DNA of 39,672 nucleotides from Syntrophorhabdaceae bacterium (GTDB taxonomy: Bacteria; Desulfobacterota; Deferrimicrobia; Deferrimicrobiales; Deferrimicrobiaceae): NCBI GenBank assembly GCA_009783195.1, contig WRHP01000013.1, positions 1 through 39,672 on the forward strand, written 5' to 3'. Both the position numbers and the translations under genes were made by a program. The notes beneath the pieces were generated by a model. The model was not told the origin of the DNA. It was given only the letters and a program-made list of their open reading frames with translations, and did no database searches. Below are positions 1-9,332 of this stretch, one piece after another; position 1 is the stretch's first letter; the number at the start of each line of letters is the position of its first letter.

Positions 1-1116
1 TGCCGACAGCAACGCCTCTTTCAGCGAAGCAGGATCTTCCGGCGGCACAAGGATAAAGATACCCGGATACTCCGTTACCAACCGACCCAGTTCCGTGTGC
101 GCGTCAGCCGTCACGAGCGCGGCGCCACCAACCGCGAGTATGCCGGTAAGTTTCGAAGGCAGGAAAGCATCGGCGCCACCTTTTTTCTGGATCACCAGAT
201 GAACATCTGCCGTGGCCAAAAGCGACGGAACATCTTCGGGCGGTTGCAGCGGCTTGAAGACTACGTTGCGCAAACCAAGCTTTTTCGTTTTTTCCACAAG
301 ACCATCTCTTGCCGGGCCGTCTCCCACCATAAGGAACAACGCGCTTGGGTATTCTTCCCGCATCGCCGCCGCTGTCTCCAGGATCACCTCCAGCCCTTGT
401 TTTAGCCCCATATTGCCGGCATACAGGACAATTCGCGCATCCGGCGCAAGGCCCCATTCCTCGCGGAAGTCGCGCCCCCGGATTCCCGGCTTGATTTGCT
501 CCGTATCCACCCAGTTTGGAAACAATGCCGCGCGGGAATCGGCCAGCCCCAACTCCGAGAGCCGCGCGACCATTCGCCTGGATACGGATGAAACGATATC
601 GAAGCGGCGCGTCAACCAGCCCTCGACCGCTACGATCCACTTTTTCAGAAAGCCACTCTTCAGGTAGCCAAGCCCGAAAAACGCTTCCACCTCGTAATCC
701 TGCACATGAAGCCACGCCTCGGCCCCAGACAGGCGTGCCGCCGCCAAAGCTCCGGGCGCGCAAAACAATGTCGGCTCGACCGCAAACACAACATCCGGCC
801 GCCAGAAGATCTGGGCCAGCGCTACGGGAAAGCTGGAGAGCGCAAAAGACAGGGGATGAAACAGGCGAGAAATCCCTTCCGGGCGTTTTGGAACCCATAC
901 GGGGCAACGGAATATCTCAACCCCGCGAATCGTTTCCTTGACGTACTTACATCCGTGGTATCCATCGCCAATCTTCCAGGCGGGATAATGCGGCGGCGCC
1001 GACATAACCCGCACGGCATGCCCCCGCGCGGCCAACCACTCGGCCATCTCGGACGTGTATTTGCCGATGCCGATCAACTCCGGAGCGTAGTTCATGCCGT
1101 AGATCAGGATGCGCAC
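1..1116 (-). CDS. WcaI-like family 4 glycosyltransferase (partial, runs off the left edge)
   Basis: Manual minus-strand translation from GTG at 1116: (V)RILIYGMNYAPELIGIGKYTSEMAEWLAARGHAVRVMSAPPHYPAWKIGDGY...LYAGNMGLKQGLEVILE... Absent from the ORF track because it is open-ended with a GTG start; the listed 104..907 ORF is another frame. Confidence 0.88.
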   Translation of the reverse strand, partial: MRILIYGMNYAPELIGIGKYTSEMAEWLAARGHAVRVMSAPPHYPAWKIGDGYHGCKYVKETIRGVEIFRCPVWVPKRPEGISRLFHPLSFALSSFPVALAQIFWRPDVVFAVEPTLFCAPGALAAARLSGAEAWLHVQDYEVEAFFGLGYLKSGFLKKWIVAVEGWLTRRFDIVSSVSRRMVARLSELGLADSRAALFPNWVDTEQIKPGIRGRDFREEWGLAPDARIVLYAGNMGLKQGLEVILETAAAMREEYPSALFLMVGDGPARDGLVEKTKKLGLRNVVFKPLQPPEDVPSLLATADVHLVIQKKGGADAFLPSKLTGILAVGGAALVTADAHTELGRLVTEYPGIFILVPPEDPASLKEALLSA

Positions 1117-1841
1117 GCCGATTCTTGCCTGCGGAACAGAAAATCCGCCTGAATTGGTTTCCCGTCACGGCCAAAGACAGTGTTATATCTCGCTACAAAC
1201 TGAAAATCCCGACCGCGCAGCCATTCGATTACCTCTTCCGCCAACACCTGGCCTTCATATAACTCGACATAAGAACATTCCACATATACATGGCCGAACA
1301 GTGTCAGTAACTCTTCGCATCCTCTCAGAGCCTCAAGCTCGTACCCTTGAACATCCAGTTTCAGCAATGCGTTGGGACAAAGATCCTCAGGCGACACAAA
1401 CTCAATCAAGCGGCCTACTCGAACATTAAGCGTCGCCACTTCTCCGGTTCCGGGAAATATGGCAATCTGCATCGGCGTAATCGGCAACAGCGAAGAAGAA
1501 TCGTTTTTTTTGGAGACATGCATGAGCGCGGTACCGGAAACCAGGCCAATGGCCGCTTCGAGCAACACCACTTTCTCGTCGCCCTCGAACACCTTTCTGA
1601 ATGCCGCCGCAGATCCCGGCAACGGTTCAAAAAAAATAATCCGTGCCGCCGGAAAACAATTTCGTGCCGCCAGCGCGAACTGACCACGACCGGCGCCAAC
1701 ATCGATCACGGTTTGGCAATCAAGACCAGAAAGAACCTGTTCATGCTCCACTCCCGCCGCAACCTGATGAAAAAACAGTTTTTTCCTGTAACAGGGCGAC
1801 TTGAGCAACTTTCTGAATTTGCCGATTTTAGTGAAAACCAT
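1104..1841 (-). CDS. FkbM family methyltransferase
   Basis: VIDVGAGRGQFALAARNCFPAARIIFFEPLPGSAAAFRKVF and LLKLDVQGYELEALRGCEELL are typical of FkbM-type SAM methyltransferases. Confidence 0.9.
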   Translation of the reverse strand: MVFTKIGKFRKLLKSPCYRKKLFFHQVAAGVEHEQVLSGLDCQTVIDVGAGRGQFALAARNCFPAARIIFFEPLPGSAAAFRKVFEGDEKVVLLEAAIGLVSGTALMHVSKKNDSSSLLPITPMQIAIFPGTGEVATLNVRVGRLIEFVSPEDLCPNALLKLDVQGYELEALRGCEELLTLFGHVYVECSYVELYEGQVLAEEVIEWLRGRDFQFVARYNTVFGRDGKPIQADFLFRRQESACAS

Positions 1842-3012
1842 TTTCCCGCTTGATAATGCTCATCAGCTTTTCCGCCACCCGCCGGACATCGAACCGACGC
1901 TCAAAGCACGCCCTGGCTTGCGTACGTATCCGGCGGATCTCTTCCGGAGACAGACCAAGCCAGCGTTCCAAGAGTCTGACAACCCCGTCAAGATTGTCAG
2001 TTTCCGCGAAACCCGCCCCGTCGCCGATTATTTCCTTCCATATGTTCACTTTGTCGGTAATCAGAACCGGCAGCCCGCACGCAAGCGCCTCCGCAACCAC
2101 AATCCCGAAATTTTCCGAATGAGACGGAAGTATAAAAACCTCCGCCGCATGAAACGCGCCCCATTTCAAATCTCCGGTCAGCATTCCTGTCCAGGTAATC
2201 CTGTCTTCCACTCCGCGCTTTTTGGACAGCGCTTCGAGCTTTCTTTGCCACCCTTCCTGGTCCGGGCCCGCCATAACCAGGCGTAATTCGGGATTTCCTT
2301 CCGCCGCTCGGGCAAACGATTCAATCAAAAGGTCGCAGCCTTTCTTCCGATGAATGCGGCTTAGAAAAAGGATCAACCGTTTTCCTTGCAGCAACGGAAA
2401 GCGTTGCAAGAAAAATTCTCTTTGCCGATCCGGATCGCCTGCGTAATCAGGTACACAGCATTCGACCACTTCCTCGTTAGCCTGGTACATCCAAAACGAT
2501 TGTCTGGCGAGATTTTTCTCTTCCTCGCAGGTAAATAACACCGCTTTGGCGTCTCGCAACACCCGATACTCCGCCCAAGGCCAGTAAAGCCATTTTTTCA
2601 TGTGCTTTGCGGGATAAGCCCGTTTGAACCATGGATCAAGAGCGCCGTGTATAAATACGAAATATGGAAAAGACCGGGTACGGGCGGCTATCCATGTCCC
2701 GATGCTTTGAAACTGCCATATGCCATGGACTATGACGGCATCGAATTCACGCGCATGCGTTTTCAGCCACGGAATCAATCGTCTGTTGAAACGATACTTT
2801 CCGAAGCTTGGCCCCAATCCATGAACAATCCCGGGGAAATCGGCAATCCAAGGCACATCCTTCCCGTCCAGCGTGACCACTTCGGCACAATTTCCCATGC
2901 TGTTGATTGCAACGGTCATCTGCCGACATGCTTTTACCGGCCCGCCGTACGCCGGATTCAATGTGCCAATCACCTGTAGCAGCCTCATATGCCGCATTCG
3001 AACCCAAGGCAA
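1828..3012 (-). CDS. Family 4 glycosyltransferase (GT-B fold)
   Basis: GGPVKACRQMTVA N-terminus; KRLILFLSRIHRKKGCDLLIESFA; PSHSENFGIVVAEALACGLPVLITD motif. Confidence 0.93.
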   Translation of the reverse strand: MPWVRMRHMRLLQVIGTLNPAYGGPVKACRQMTVAINSMGNCAEVVTLDGKDVPWIADFPGIVHGLGPSFGKYRFNRRLIPWLKTHAREFDAVIVHGIWQFQSIGTWIAARTRSFPYFVFIHGALDPWFKRAYPAKHMKKWLYWPWAEYRVLRDAKAVLFTCEEEKNLARQSFWMYQANEEVVECCVPDYAGDPDRQREFFLQRFPLLQGKRLILFLSRIHRKKGCDLLIESFARAAEGNPELRLVMAGPDQEGWQRKLEALSKKRGVEDRITWTGMLTGDLKWGAFHAAEVFILPSHSENFGIVVAEALACGLPVLITDKVNIWKEIIGDGAGFAETDNLDGVVRLLERWLGLSPEEIRRIRTQARACFERRFDVRRVAEKLMSIIKRENGFH

Positions 3013-3611
3013 TTTTCCCAGCGTTCCTTCTCTTCCACCCGCAAAAACATTGGATCTTCCGAATCATTAAAGAACGCTTTGCGAATATTCCTGAATCCGG
3101 CGTCGGCAAGTTCCGCCTGCATCGAAGCAAAATCCCACATCCACCTGTGCCGGGTATTTCCTAACCATTCCGCCAGAAATTCGCCCAGTTTCTTCCCTCT
3201 TCTCCATTGTCCCAACCCCGTTCCCTTCATAAATTCACAGGCCGAGACGGCGGAGTAATCATCCATGTAGCGCACAGCGTAATATCTCAAATCAGGAAGG
3301 ACGAATCGAAATCTGCCCTCCTCGGCCAACAAAGCATGGGTATTCCTCAAGGCTATTTTTAAATCTTCATGGGAGAAATGCTCCAGCACATGACTACAAT
3401 AGACACCTTTACAACTGTTGGGATTAACCGGCAGGCCCAGCAATATATCTCCATACCGAACATTTGGCGGAAACGGCTTGGGATTTCGCTTTATAAACCT
3501 GCCGATGCCCGGAATCTTTTCCAGGCGTAATGTCGGCGAGGCGTCGAAATTGAGCCATTCTTCGGGTGTACACCAACCGCAACCATATTGAACGTAAAGA
3601 CCTGTGTTCAT
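2985..3611 (-). CDS. Class I SAM-dependent methyltransferase-like protein
   Basis: MNTGLYVQYGCGWCTPEEWLNFDASPTLRLEKIPG...GDILLGLPVNPNSCKGVYCSHVLEHFSHEDLKIALRNTHALL. The track start at 3647 adds 12 residues that match the tail of a GT9 remnant, so the ATG at 3611 is preferred. Confidence 0.82.
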   Translation of the reverse strand: MNTGLYVQYGCGWCTPEEWLNFDASPTLRLEKIPGIGRFIKRNPKPFPPNVRYGDILLGLPVNPNSCKGVYCSHVLEHFSHEDLKIALRNTHALLAEEGRFRFVLPDLRYYAVRYMDDYSAVSACEFMKGTGLGQWRRGKKLGEFLAEWLGNTRHRWMWDFASMQAELADAGFRNIRKAFFNDSEDPMFLRVEEKERWENCLGFECGI

Positions 3612-3621
3612 ATTATTCGCG

Positions 3622-3959
3622 CTACCCAATGCTCCCGCTTTTCGCACGCCACATCAAACATCTTCTATACGGTTATGGAAGCGACACACTTTTTCATTTT
3701 CAAGACATTTCCAAGTCAATACCCGCGGTAACCGGTTCGACAATAAATAACGCGACGGCCCGAACTGAAAGGAAACCTGCATGGGTAAGGCCGGACCTGC
3801 AGACAACGGCCTCCATCAGCACCGCTTTGCCACTAACGTAAAAATTGCGTTGCTTCGCATCCAGAAACACCCGTCCGCGCGATCGAATCATGCGCGTAAA
3901 CGCGACAATCATGTCGCCCGGCTGCCAAAGCGATAAATGAGGACTTTACTGATACTCAC
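3622..3959 (-). pseudogene. Internally deleted, frameshifted remnant of a GT9 gene (paralog of 4758..5810)
   Basis: N-terminal part (VSISKVLIYRFGS / GDMIVAFTRMI...FYVSGKAVLMEAVVCRSGLTHAGF) aligns with MSIRKVLIYHLGSLGDTVVALPCIHLI...NFPVSGKEASMESVIGGSGLVHGYF. The 3' DNA (tggaaatgtcttgaaaatgaaaaa...gcgaaaagcgggagcattgggtag) aligns with the 3' end of the intact gene. About 0.7 kb is missing from the middle. Confidence 0.87.
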
Positions 3960-4689
3960 TTTTTTCGGCAACAACGAGAAAATTCTGGCTGAAGATAACC
4001 CCGCTATTTATATCTCCTGTCTCCACTGCAATGTAAAAACGCAGGATAGAGCGTATTACCTTCCAAAGCACAAACCGGATTGCGCTTTTTACACCGTGAG
4101 GAACCGGCGCGTCCTCGAAACAGCGGATATTGGAGAAACCGGAGGAAAGTAGCAGCTGGCTTATGGAATTGCGGGTGAAAGCCAGTTCATGGGTCAGGTC
4201 AAAATATCGTGATCGCCCGCAAAAAGGCGATCCCCCGTTCGGCATGTTAATGATCCAACGCCCACCGGGTTTCACCACGCGATAAATCTGGTCGACAAAC
4301 CCCAATAACTCCTCTCGGGTAAAATGTTCGACCACATCAATAGTTATCACGATATCCACGGATTCCGAACGCTGCTCCGGCAAAAAAACCATAAGATCGG
4401 CTTCCTCTACACCCTCGATTCCAAGCTTTTTCGCCGAGGCAATCTGTTCCGACGAGCCGTCCACACCGCGAATATTTTGATACCCGGCAAGACGGGCGAA
4501 ATAAATCAATGCGCCATGGCCGCAACCCAGGTCAAGAATCGCCGCGTTGCGATCGGCAAGAAAATGGCGTCGTATCAGCCGCTTCATCCAAGGCGCCCTC
4601 GGTTTTAAACCGCTTGTATCGGCAGGCACAAAATAACAGTCGCGCGAATTCACATAATGACGGTATATACGGTTCCGGTATTCAGTCAC
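3946..4689 (-). CDS. SAM-dependent methyltransferase (copy B, paralog of 5807..6541)
   Basis: ILDLGCGHGALIYFARLAGYQNIRGVDGSSEQIASAKKLGIEGVEEADL. Homology with copy A starts at VTEYRNR, so the GTG at about 4689 is preferred to the track start at 4740. Confidence 0.9.
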   Translation of the reverse strand: MTEYRNRIYRHYVNSRDCYFVPADTSGLKPRAPWMKRLIRRHFLADRNAAILDLGCGHGALIYFARLAGYQNIRGVDGSSEQIASAKKLGIEGVEEADLMVFLPEQRSESVDIVITIDVVEHFTREELLGFVDQIYRVVKPGGRWIINMPNGGSPFCGRSRYFDLTHELAFTRNSISQLLLSSGFSNIRCFEDAPVPHGVKSAIRFVLWKVIRSILRFYIAVETGDINSGVIFSQNFLVVAEKSEYQ

Positions 4690-4708
4690 TATACAAACCC
4701 CTTTTCGT

Positions 4709-4744
4709 CTGTCCCAACCCCGTTCTTTCCATGAATCCACTGGC
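4709..4744 (-). pseudogene. Short relic of a second copy of the 2985..3611 methyltransferase
   Basis: 28 of 36 positions match 3207..3242 by eye, including an identical 16-mer (tgtcccaaccccgttc), at the syntenic position expected from the module duplication. Confidence 0.55.
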
Positions 4745-4757
4745 TAAAGCAACAGGG

Positions 4758-5810
4758 CTACCCGTGGTCCAGCTTTTCGCGCACCGCATCAAACACCTCT
4801 TCAACGGTTATAGAGGCGATGCATTTTTTTTCATACTCAAGACATTTCACCAGCATGCACCCAAAGCAATCAGTCCGATGATAGATAACGCTGTGGTCAA
4901 AACCAAAAGGAAACCATACGCCAGGCTCAATCCGCGCACTGAAAACCGCAACACACGGAACTCCGCATGCGGCCGCAAGGTGCATCGGCCCACTGTCGTG
5001 GCCAACAAAAAGCATCGATTTTTCGAGTACACAAGCGCTGACTCTTGGAGGGATTAGCCCGCAAAGGTTTTGCTTTGGCCCTTTCCATTTCGCGGCAACG
5101 GATTCGCTCTTTCTTCTTTCACCCTCCGAACCGATCATCACGAGCCCCAGGCCGGGGAACCGATCAGACACTCTGCTCAGCAAATCAGACCAGTTACCTT
5201 CTCCCCAATCGTTAACATCTACTTTTGTCCCAACACTTGCCACGATGAATCGAGCCGCCCCTTCCGGCATAAATCCATCCGCCGTCTTTCTTTCTGCTTC
5301 ATTTAGCCGTAAATCCCAGCTTTCCGGTTTATCCACGAATGCATCACCCAGTTCCCGAATACACCGCGCCAGCCGATTTGCCTCGGATTCAAATCGGTCG
5401 TCCTCATCAAGTACCTTGTATTCTCGCAATTTGGCCGAATACGGTATTCCAACCATTTTTCGAATTCCGCAACCGGCGAAAAACAACGCATCGCGGTAAA
5501 CGGGAATTTTTCCTCTTGGCCTCGTCAGATATACAAGCTGCTCGGGAGCCCATCGGCGAATTTCCCGCCCCAAAATCCAAAGCTTCTTTGGGCTACGAGT
5601 TCCAAGCGGATACTTGAAATACCCATGAACAAGACCAGACCCGCCGATAACAGATTCCATCGATGCCTCTTTGCCGCTGACAGGAAAATTAGTCAAAACA
5701 CGGCGCTCCGCATCCGGGAATGCTCTTGCAATCAAGTGTATGCATGGAAGCGCCACAACCGTGTCGCCCAGGCTGCCCAGGTGATAAATGAGGACTTTAC
5801 GAATGCTCAC
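4758..5810 (-). CDS. Family 9 glycosyltransferase (heptosyltransferase-like)
   Basis: KVLIYHLGSLGDTVVALPCIHLIARAFPDAERRVLTN N-terminus and LFVGHDSGPMHLAAACGVPCVAVF motif of GT9 enzymes. Confidence 0.92.
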   Translation of the reverse strand: MSIRKVLIYHLGSLGDTVVALPCIHLIARAFPDAERRVLTNFPVSGKEASMESVIGGSGLVHGYFKYPLGTRSPKKLWILGREIRRWAPEQLVYLTRPRGKIPVYRDALFFAGCGIRKMVGIPYSAKLREYKVLDEDDRFESEANRLARCIRELGDAFVDKPESWDLRLNEAERKTADGFMPEGAARFIVASVGTKVDVNDWGEGNWSDLLSRVSDRFPGLGLVMIGSEGERRKSESVAAKWKGPKQNLCGLIPPRVSACVLEKSMLFVGHDSGPMHLAAACGVPCVAVFSARIEPGVWFPFGFDHSVIYHRTDCFGCMLVKCLEYEKKCIASITVEEVFDAVREKLDHG

Positions 5811-6541
5811 TCTTTTTCAGCAACAACGAGAAAATTCTGGGTAAAGATGCCCCCGTTACCTGCATCCCCAGTCTCCGCCGCAATGTAAAGACGCAGGACA
5901 GATCGGATTGCCTTCCAAAGCCCCCATCTTGCCGCACTCTTTACGCCGTGAGGAATCGGCGCATCCTCAAAGCAGCGGACATTGAAAAACCCGGAGGAAA
6001 GCAGCAATTGGTGGATTGACTTACGGGTGAAAACCAATTCGTGGGTCAGGTCTCCGTATCGCACACATCCGAAGAAAGGCGATTCCCCGTTTACTGTATG
6101 AATGATCCATCGCCCGTTACGTTTTAATACGCGACAGACATGGTCAACAAAACCCAACAACTCATCTTTTGTAAAATGTTCTATCACATCAAAAGCTATC
6201 ACCAGATCCACCGATTCCGCCTGCTGCTTCGACAGGAAAACCGACAGGTCAGCTTCCTCAACTCCTTCGATTCCAAGCCTTTTTGCCGCGGCAACCTGTT
6301 CCGGAGATCCATCCACGCCGCGTATATTTTTATACCCGGCAAGACGAGCAAAGTGGATCAAGGCGCCGTGGCCACAGCCAAGATCCAGGATAGAAGCGTT
6401 GCGATCGGCAGGAAAATGATTTCGGATCAACTGTTTTAGGTAAGGCGCCCTTGGCTTGAAACCGCTTGTACCAGAAGGAGCCAGGGGCTCACCTCGCGCG
6501 CTCACATAGTAACGGTAACTACGATTTCTATATTCGGACAT
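5807..6541 (-). CDS. SAM-dependent methyltransferase (copy A)
   Basis: ILDLGCGHGALIHFARLAGYKNIRGVDGSPEQVAAAKRLGIEGVEEADL; overlaps the start of the GT9 gene. Confidence 0.92.
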   Translation of the reverse strand: MSEYRNRSYRYYVSARGEPLAPSGTSGFKPRAPYLKQLIRNHFPADRNASILDLGCGHGALIHFARLAGYKNIRGVDGSPEQVAAAKRLGIEGVEEADLSVFLSKQQAESVDLVIAFDVIEHFTKDELLGFVDHVCRVLKRNGRWIIHTVNGESPFFGCVRYGDLTHELVFTRKSIHQLLLSSGFFNVRCFEDAPIPHGVKSAARWGLWKAIRSVLRLYIAAETGDAGNGGIFTQNFLVVAEKE

Positions 6542-7752
6542 TACGCAAGAGCGCCTTTTGCCCGGATGTTCTTATTTCGCCCCACTGCCAGACATGCGGC
6601 CACAATATCGTCCGCGCAGGATTTTATGCTGTATTTCGAAACCAACTCCAGGCTGCGTCGCCCGAATTCCCGGCGCAGGCTGGCGTCGCGAACCAACCGG
6701 CCCAACGCATTTTTCAACGCATCGACATCCTGATAATCCACCACGAATCCATTCCATCCCTCTTTCACCAAATCAGCGGCACAACCAACCTTGTCCGTAA
6801 CCACAATCGGAAGAGAAAAATTCATGGCTTCGTTCACAACAAGCCCCCATGTCTCCATATATGACGAAGGAAGCACAAAAATATCCGCTACCGAATAAGC
6901 GCGAGGTATCTCCGTCTGATTGAGAAATCCGGGTAGGATGACATCGGGAATTTGCCTACGACGGATCAGATCTTCCATGGAAGACCTCAAAGGCCCATTT
7001 CCAACCATAAGAAGCATGCACGGCATCTCTGCTCTCAAACACGCAAAAGCCTCGATCAGCAACAATGGCTGCTTTTTCTCTATGAATTTTCCGGCAAACA
7101 TGATCACCGGGACATCATCAGGTATTCCAAATTCCAAGCGAAGTTGTTTTCTTTTTGATGTCAGTGCAATCGCCTTCCCGCGAAAGAAATCGTTATCTAC
7201 ACAGTATCGGGCAGGAAACAATCTGTCAGGCCGCATCCCATAATGCTTGAAATATCGACGATTGTTTTCTCCTATGTATAACCCGTAGGTACAGCAAAAC
7301 AACCCCCGAAGCATAACCGTTTTCAACAGCCTCTTATACCAGGGTCTTCCGTTTAAAAGTGTTTGTTCCTCGCGAATCAAAATTTTCGTTCCGCTGAAAC
7401 ACGCAGTAGCAACAGCAAGCCAAGTATTAAGGTGTGCATACCCATGAACCCATACAACGTCAAATTGCCCAAATACTGTCTCCCTAAGAATGTCCCAATT
7501 CGGCATTTGAAAAAAATTAATTTCCAATTTTTTGTTTATTGCGCTTGGACACCATCGAACGTCATACCCATCCAGTAACGAAATATTCCACTCAATCTCC
7601 TGGCCAAACTCCTTATCTTTATGCCGCATCAGCGACTCATCAGAGAAATAAAATACTGTTTGATGAATTTCCTGACGGCCGGCAAGCTCTTTATACAATG
7701 GAGAAAGATATTGAATCGGATGAGACACCAGATGAGCCACGCGAATTATCAT
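6541..7752 (-). CDS. Family 4 glycosyltransferase
   Basis: VPVIMFAGKFIEKKQPLLLIEAFACLRAEMP; FVLPSSYMETWGLVVNEAMNFSLPIVVTDKVGCAADLV. Confidence 0.93.
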   Translation of the reverse strand: MIIRVAHLVSHPIQYLSPLYKELAGRQEIHQTVFYFSDESLMRHKDKEFGQEIEWNISLLDGYDVRWCPSAINKKLEINFFQMPNWDILRETVFGQFDVVWVHGYAHLNTWLAVATACFSGTKILIREEQTLLNGRPWYKRLLKTVMLRGLFCCTYGLYIGENNRRYFKHYGMRPDRLFPARYCVDNDFFRGKAIALTSKRKQLRLEFGIPDDVPVIMFAGKFIEKKQPLLLIEAFACLRAEMPCMLLMVGNGPLRSSMEDLIRRRQIPDVILPGFLNQTEIPRAYSVADIFVLPSSYMETWGLVVNEAMNFSLPIVVTDKVGCAADLVKEGWNGFVVDYQDVDALKNALGRLVRDASLRREFGRRSLELVSKYSIKSCADDIVAACLAVGRNKNIRAKGALA

Positions 7753-7805
7753 AAAAATAAAACCTTATTTTTTATTAATTTTAAACCATTAAATGATAAT
7801 ACACG

Positions 7806-9278
7806 CTATTTAAATATATGCACTTTATTTATTCCAATAAAAATAGAAATAATCATCATAACAATGATTTCCTGCGGCAACACTCTAAGAATAACAGCCA
7901 TATTTCCCTGGAATCCTCCTTCCACAAACGTATTATTTATTGATGCCAAAATAAATATAGCCCAAACATTGTTTTGAATATCAAGGCCTGTTGCTTTTTT
8001 TATAATTAAAAACATTATTATTGAAATAAACAGCGGAAATACGAAAACACCAACCCAACCAAAGGAGACATATCCAACTCCAACAAGCGGCGAGGACAAG
8101 AAATTTCCGTATCTATACTCACCTGTATAATAATAATGTAACCAATCTCCCTCGCTGTAATCCACCGGCTTGTCAGGTACAAAAAAACGAGGTAAAGCAA
8201 ATTTAATAGCACGACCAATTACTTCAAATTTAACATATCCAATACTATTAGCACCATCCATAAATAAATCTGTATTATTTACCAGACTAACTCTTTCTAA
8301 AAGATTGTTCGGCATTTCATAATAATTTAAATAAAATTTCCCTGTTAACGCCTCTGCATCTAACATATATAAATATTTCGAATAACTATCATTAGCCTCA
8401 TCCAATCTTGTAAAAACTTGCATTGTAAAAAAAATTCGCTCCTTCCAACCTAAATCTTCCCGAAAATTCCGAACAACTAAAAATACTGGCGTGATGATTA
8501 TCAGCAATAAAATAGCTATAATTGCGCTTGTAATTTGTTTTTTTGTGATTTTTCCGCGAAAAGCTATATCAGTAAGAATCAATGCCAGAAATACTTCAAC
8601 TATCATCGCTCTAGAATTTTGTATGAAGGAAAAAATGATCTCAACCGCTAGCACCACTACCACCCAAACATCAAATATTCTACGCTCATCGCTCCGAGTA
8701 ATTGAACTTGCGGCCGCGGAAATCAATGACAAATGCAGAAATGGCATAAAAGCGCTAGAAATATTCCACACAGGAATTGAAGAGCTTACCCGTAAGGCAC
8801 ATTCCAAGTTAGAAACAAACCCTATTAGAAATGAGTAATACGAAATACGGCGTAATAAACCATGATGGGTTATCGATCGAAGCAATGGCAAACCCACATT
8901 CATGCGATTTACAGAAATAAACCCGATAAAATAAGCAGCTACGCCGACAGCCACAGCCAAAAAAGCACATAAGGGGTTTTCCAGGTTGGTATCAAGCGCC
9001 TGCCCGAAAAACAGTTTTGCGAATAACGAAACTCCCACATATCTGAAAGCAACAAGAAAAACAAGAACTGCCCCGATATTTACCACTCCAAAGTTAGCAA
9101 CCGGAACAACTCCCATCATTATGGCGGTAATCGCTAGCAGTGGAATCAATGAATCAGAACCAATGGCAACATGCAAAAATCCACAGATAATACATAAAAA
9201 AATCAGCCACCAGAATATATTCTTCCTTGTCGCCTCTTGTGCCAAAAAAGAAAGCTTTGCAATTTGCGGATTTATCAC
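7806..9278 (-). CDS. O-antigen / repeat-unit polymerase-like integral membrane protein (Wzy-like)
   Basis: 490 aa with many hydrophobic segments, extracytoplasmic loop with WLHYYYTGEYRYGNFLSSPLVGVGYVSFGWVGVFVFPLF, in a Wzx/Wzz cluster; strongly AT-rich. Confidence 0.78.
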   Translation of the reverse strand: MINPQIAKLSFLAQEATRKNIFWWLIFLCIICGFLHVAIGSDSLIPLLAITAIMMGVVPVANFGVVNIGAVLVFLVAFRYVGVSLFAKLFFGQALDTNLENPLCAFLAVAVGVAAYFIGFISVNRMNVGLPLLRSITHHGLLRRISYYSFLIGFVSNLECALRVSSSIPVWNISSAFMPFLHLSLISAAASSITRSDERRIFDVWVVVVLAVEIIFSFIQNSRAMIVEVFLALILTDIAFRGKITKKQITSAIIAILLLIIITPVFLVVRNFREDLGWKERIFFTMQVFTRLDEANDSYSKYLYMLDAEALTGKFYLNYYEMPNNLLERVSLVNNTDLFMDGANSIGYVKFEVIGRAIKFALPRFFVPDKPVDYSEGDWLHYYYTGEYRYGNFLSSPLVGVGYVSFGWVGVFVFPLFISIIMFLIIKKATGLDIQNNVWAIFILASINNTFVEGGFQGNMAVILRVLPQEIIVMMIISIFIGINKVHIFK

Positions 9279-9332
9279 GATTTAAATATCACTCTTAAAC
9301 GCATACCTATTTATTAACACCAGACCCTTGTC

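Noticed and set aside
104-907. 267-aa minus-strand ORF plus overlapping plus-strand ORFs at 212..667, 516..941 and 706..1152
   Set aside because: Low-complexity Arg/Gly/Pro-rich translations without family motifs. The real gene is in another minus frame (WcaI-like glycosyltransferase from GTG 1116).
1501-1640. A8/T8 homopolymer tracts in the FkbM methyltransferase as phase-variation switches
   Set aside because: Short tracts encode ordinary KKN and IIFFE codons and nothing else supports slippage; strain data would be needed.
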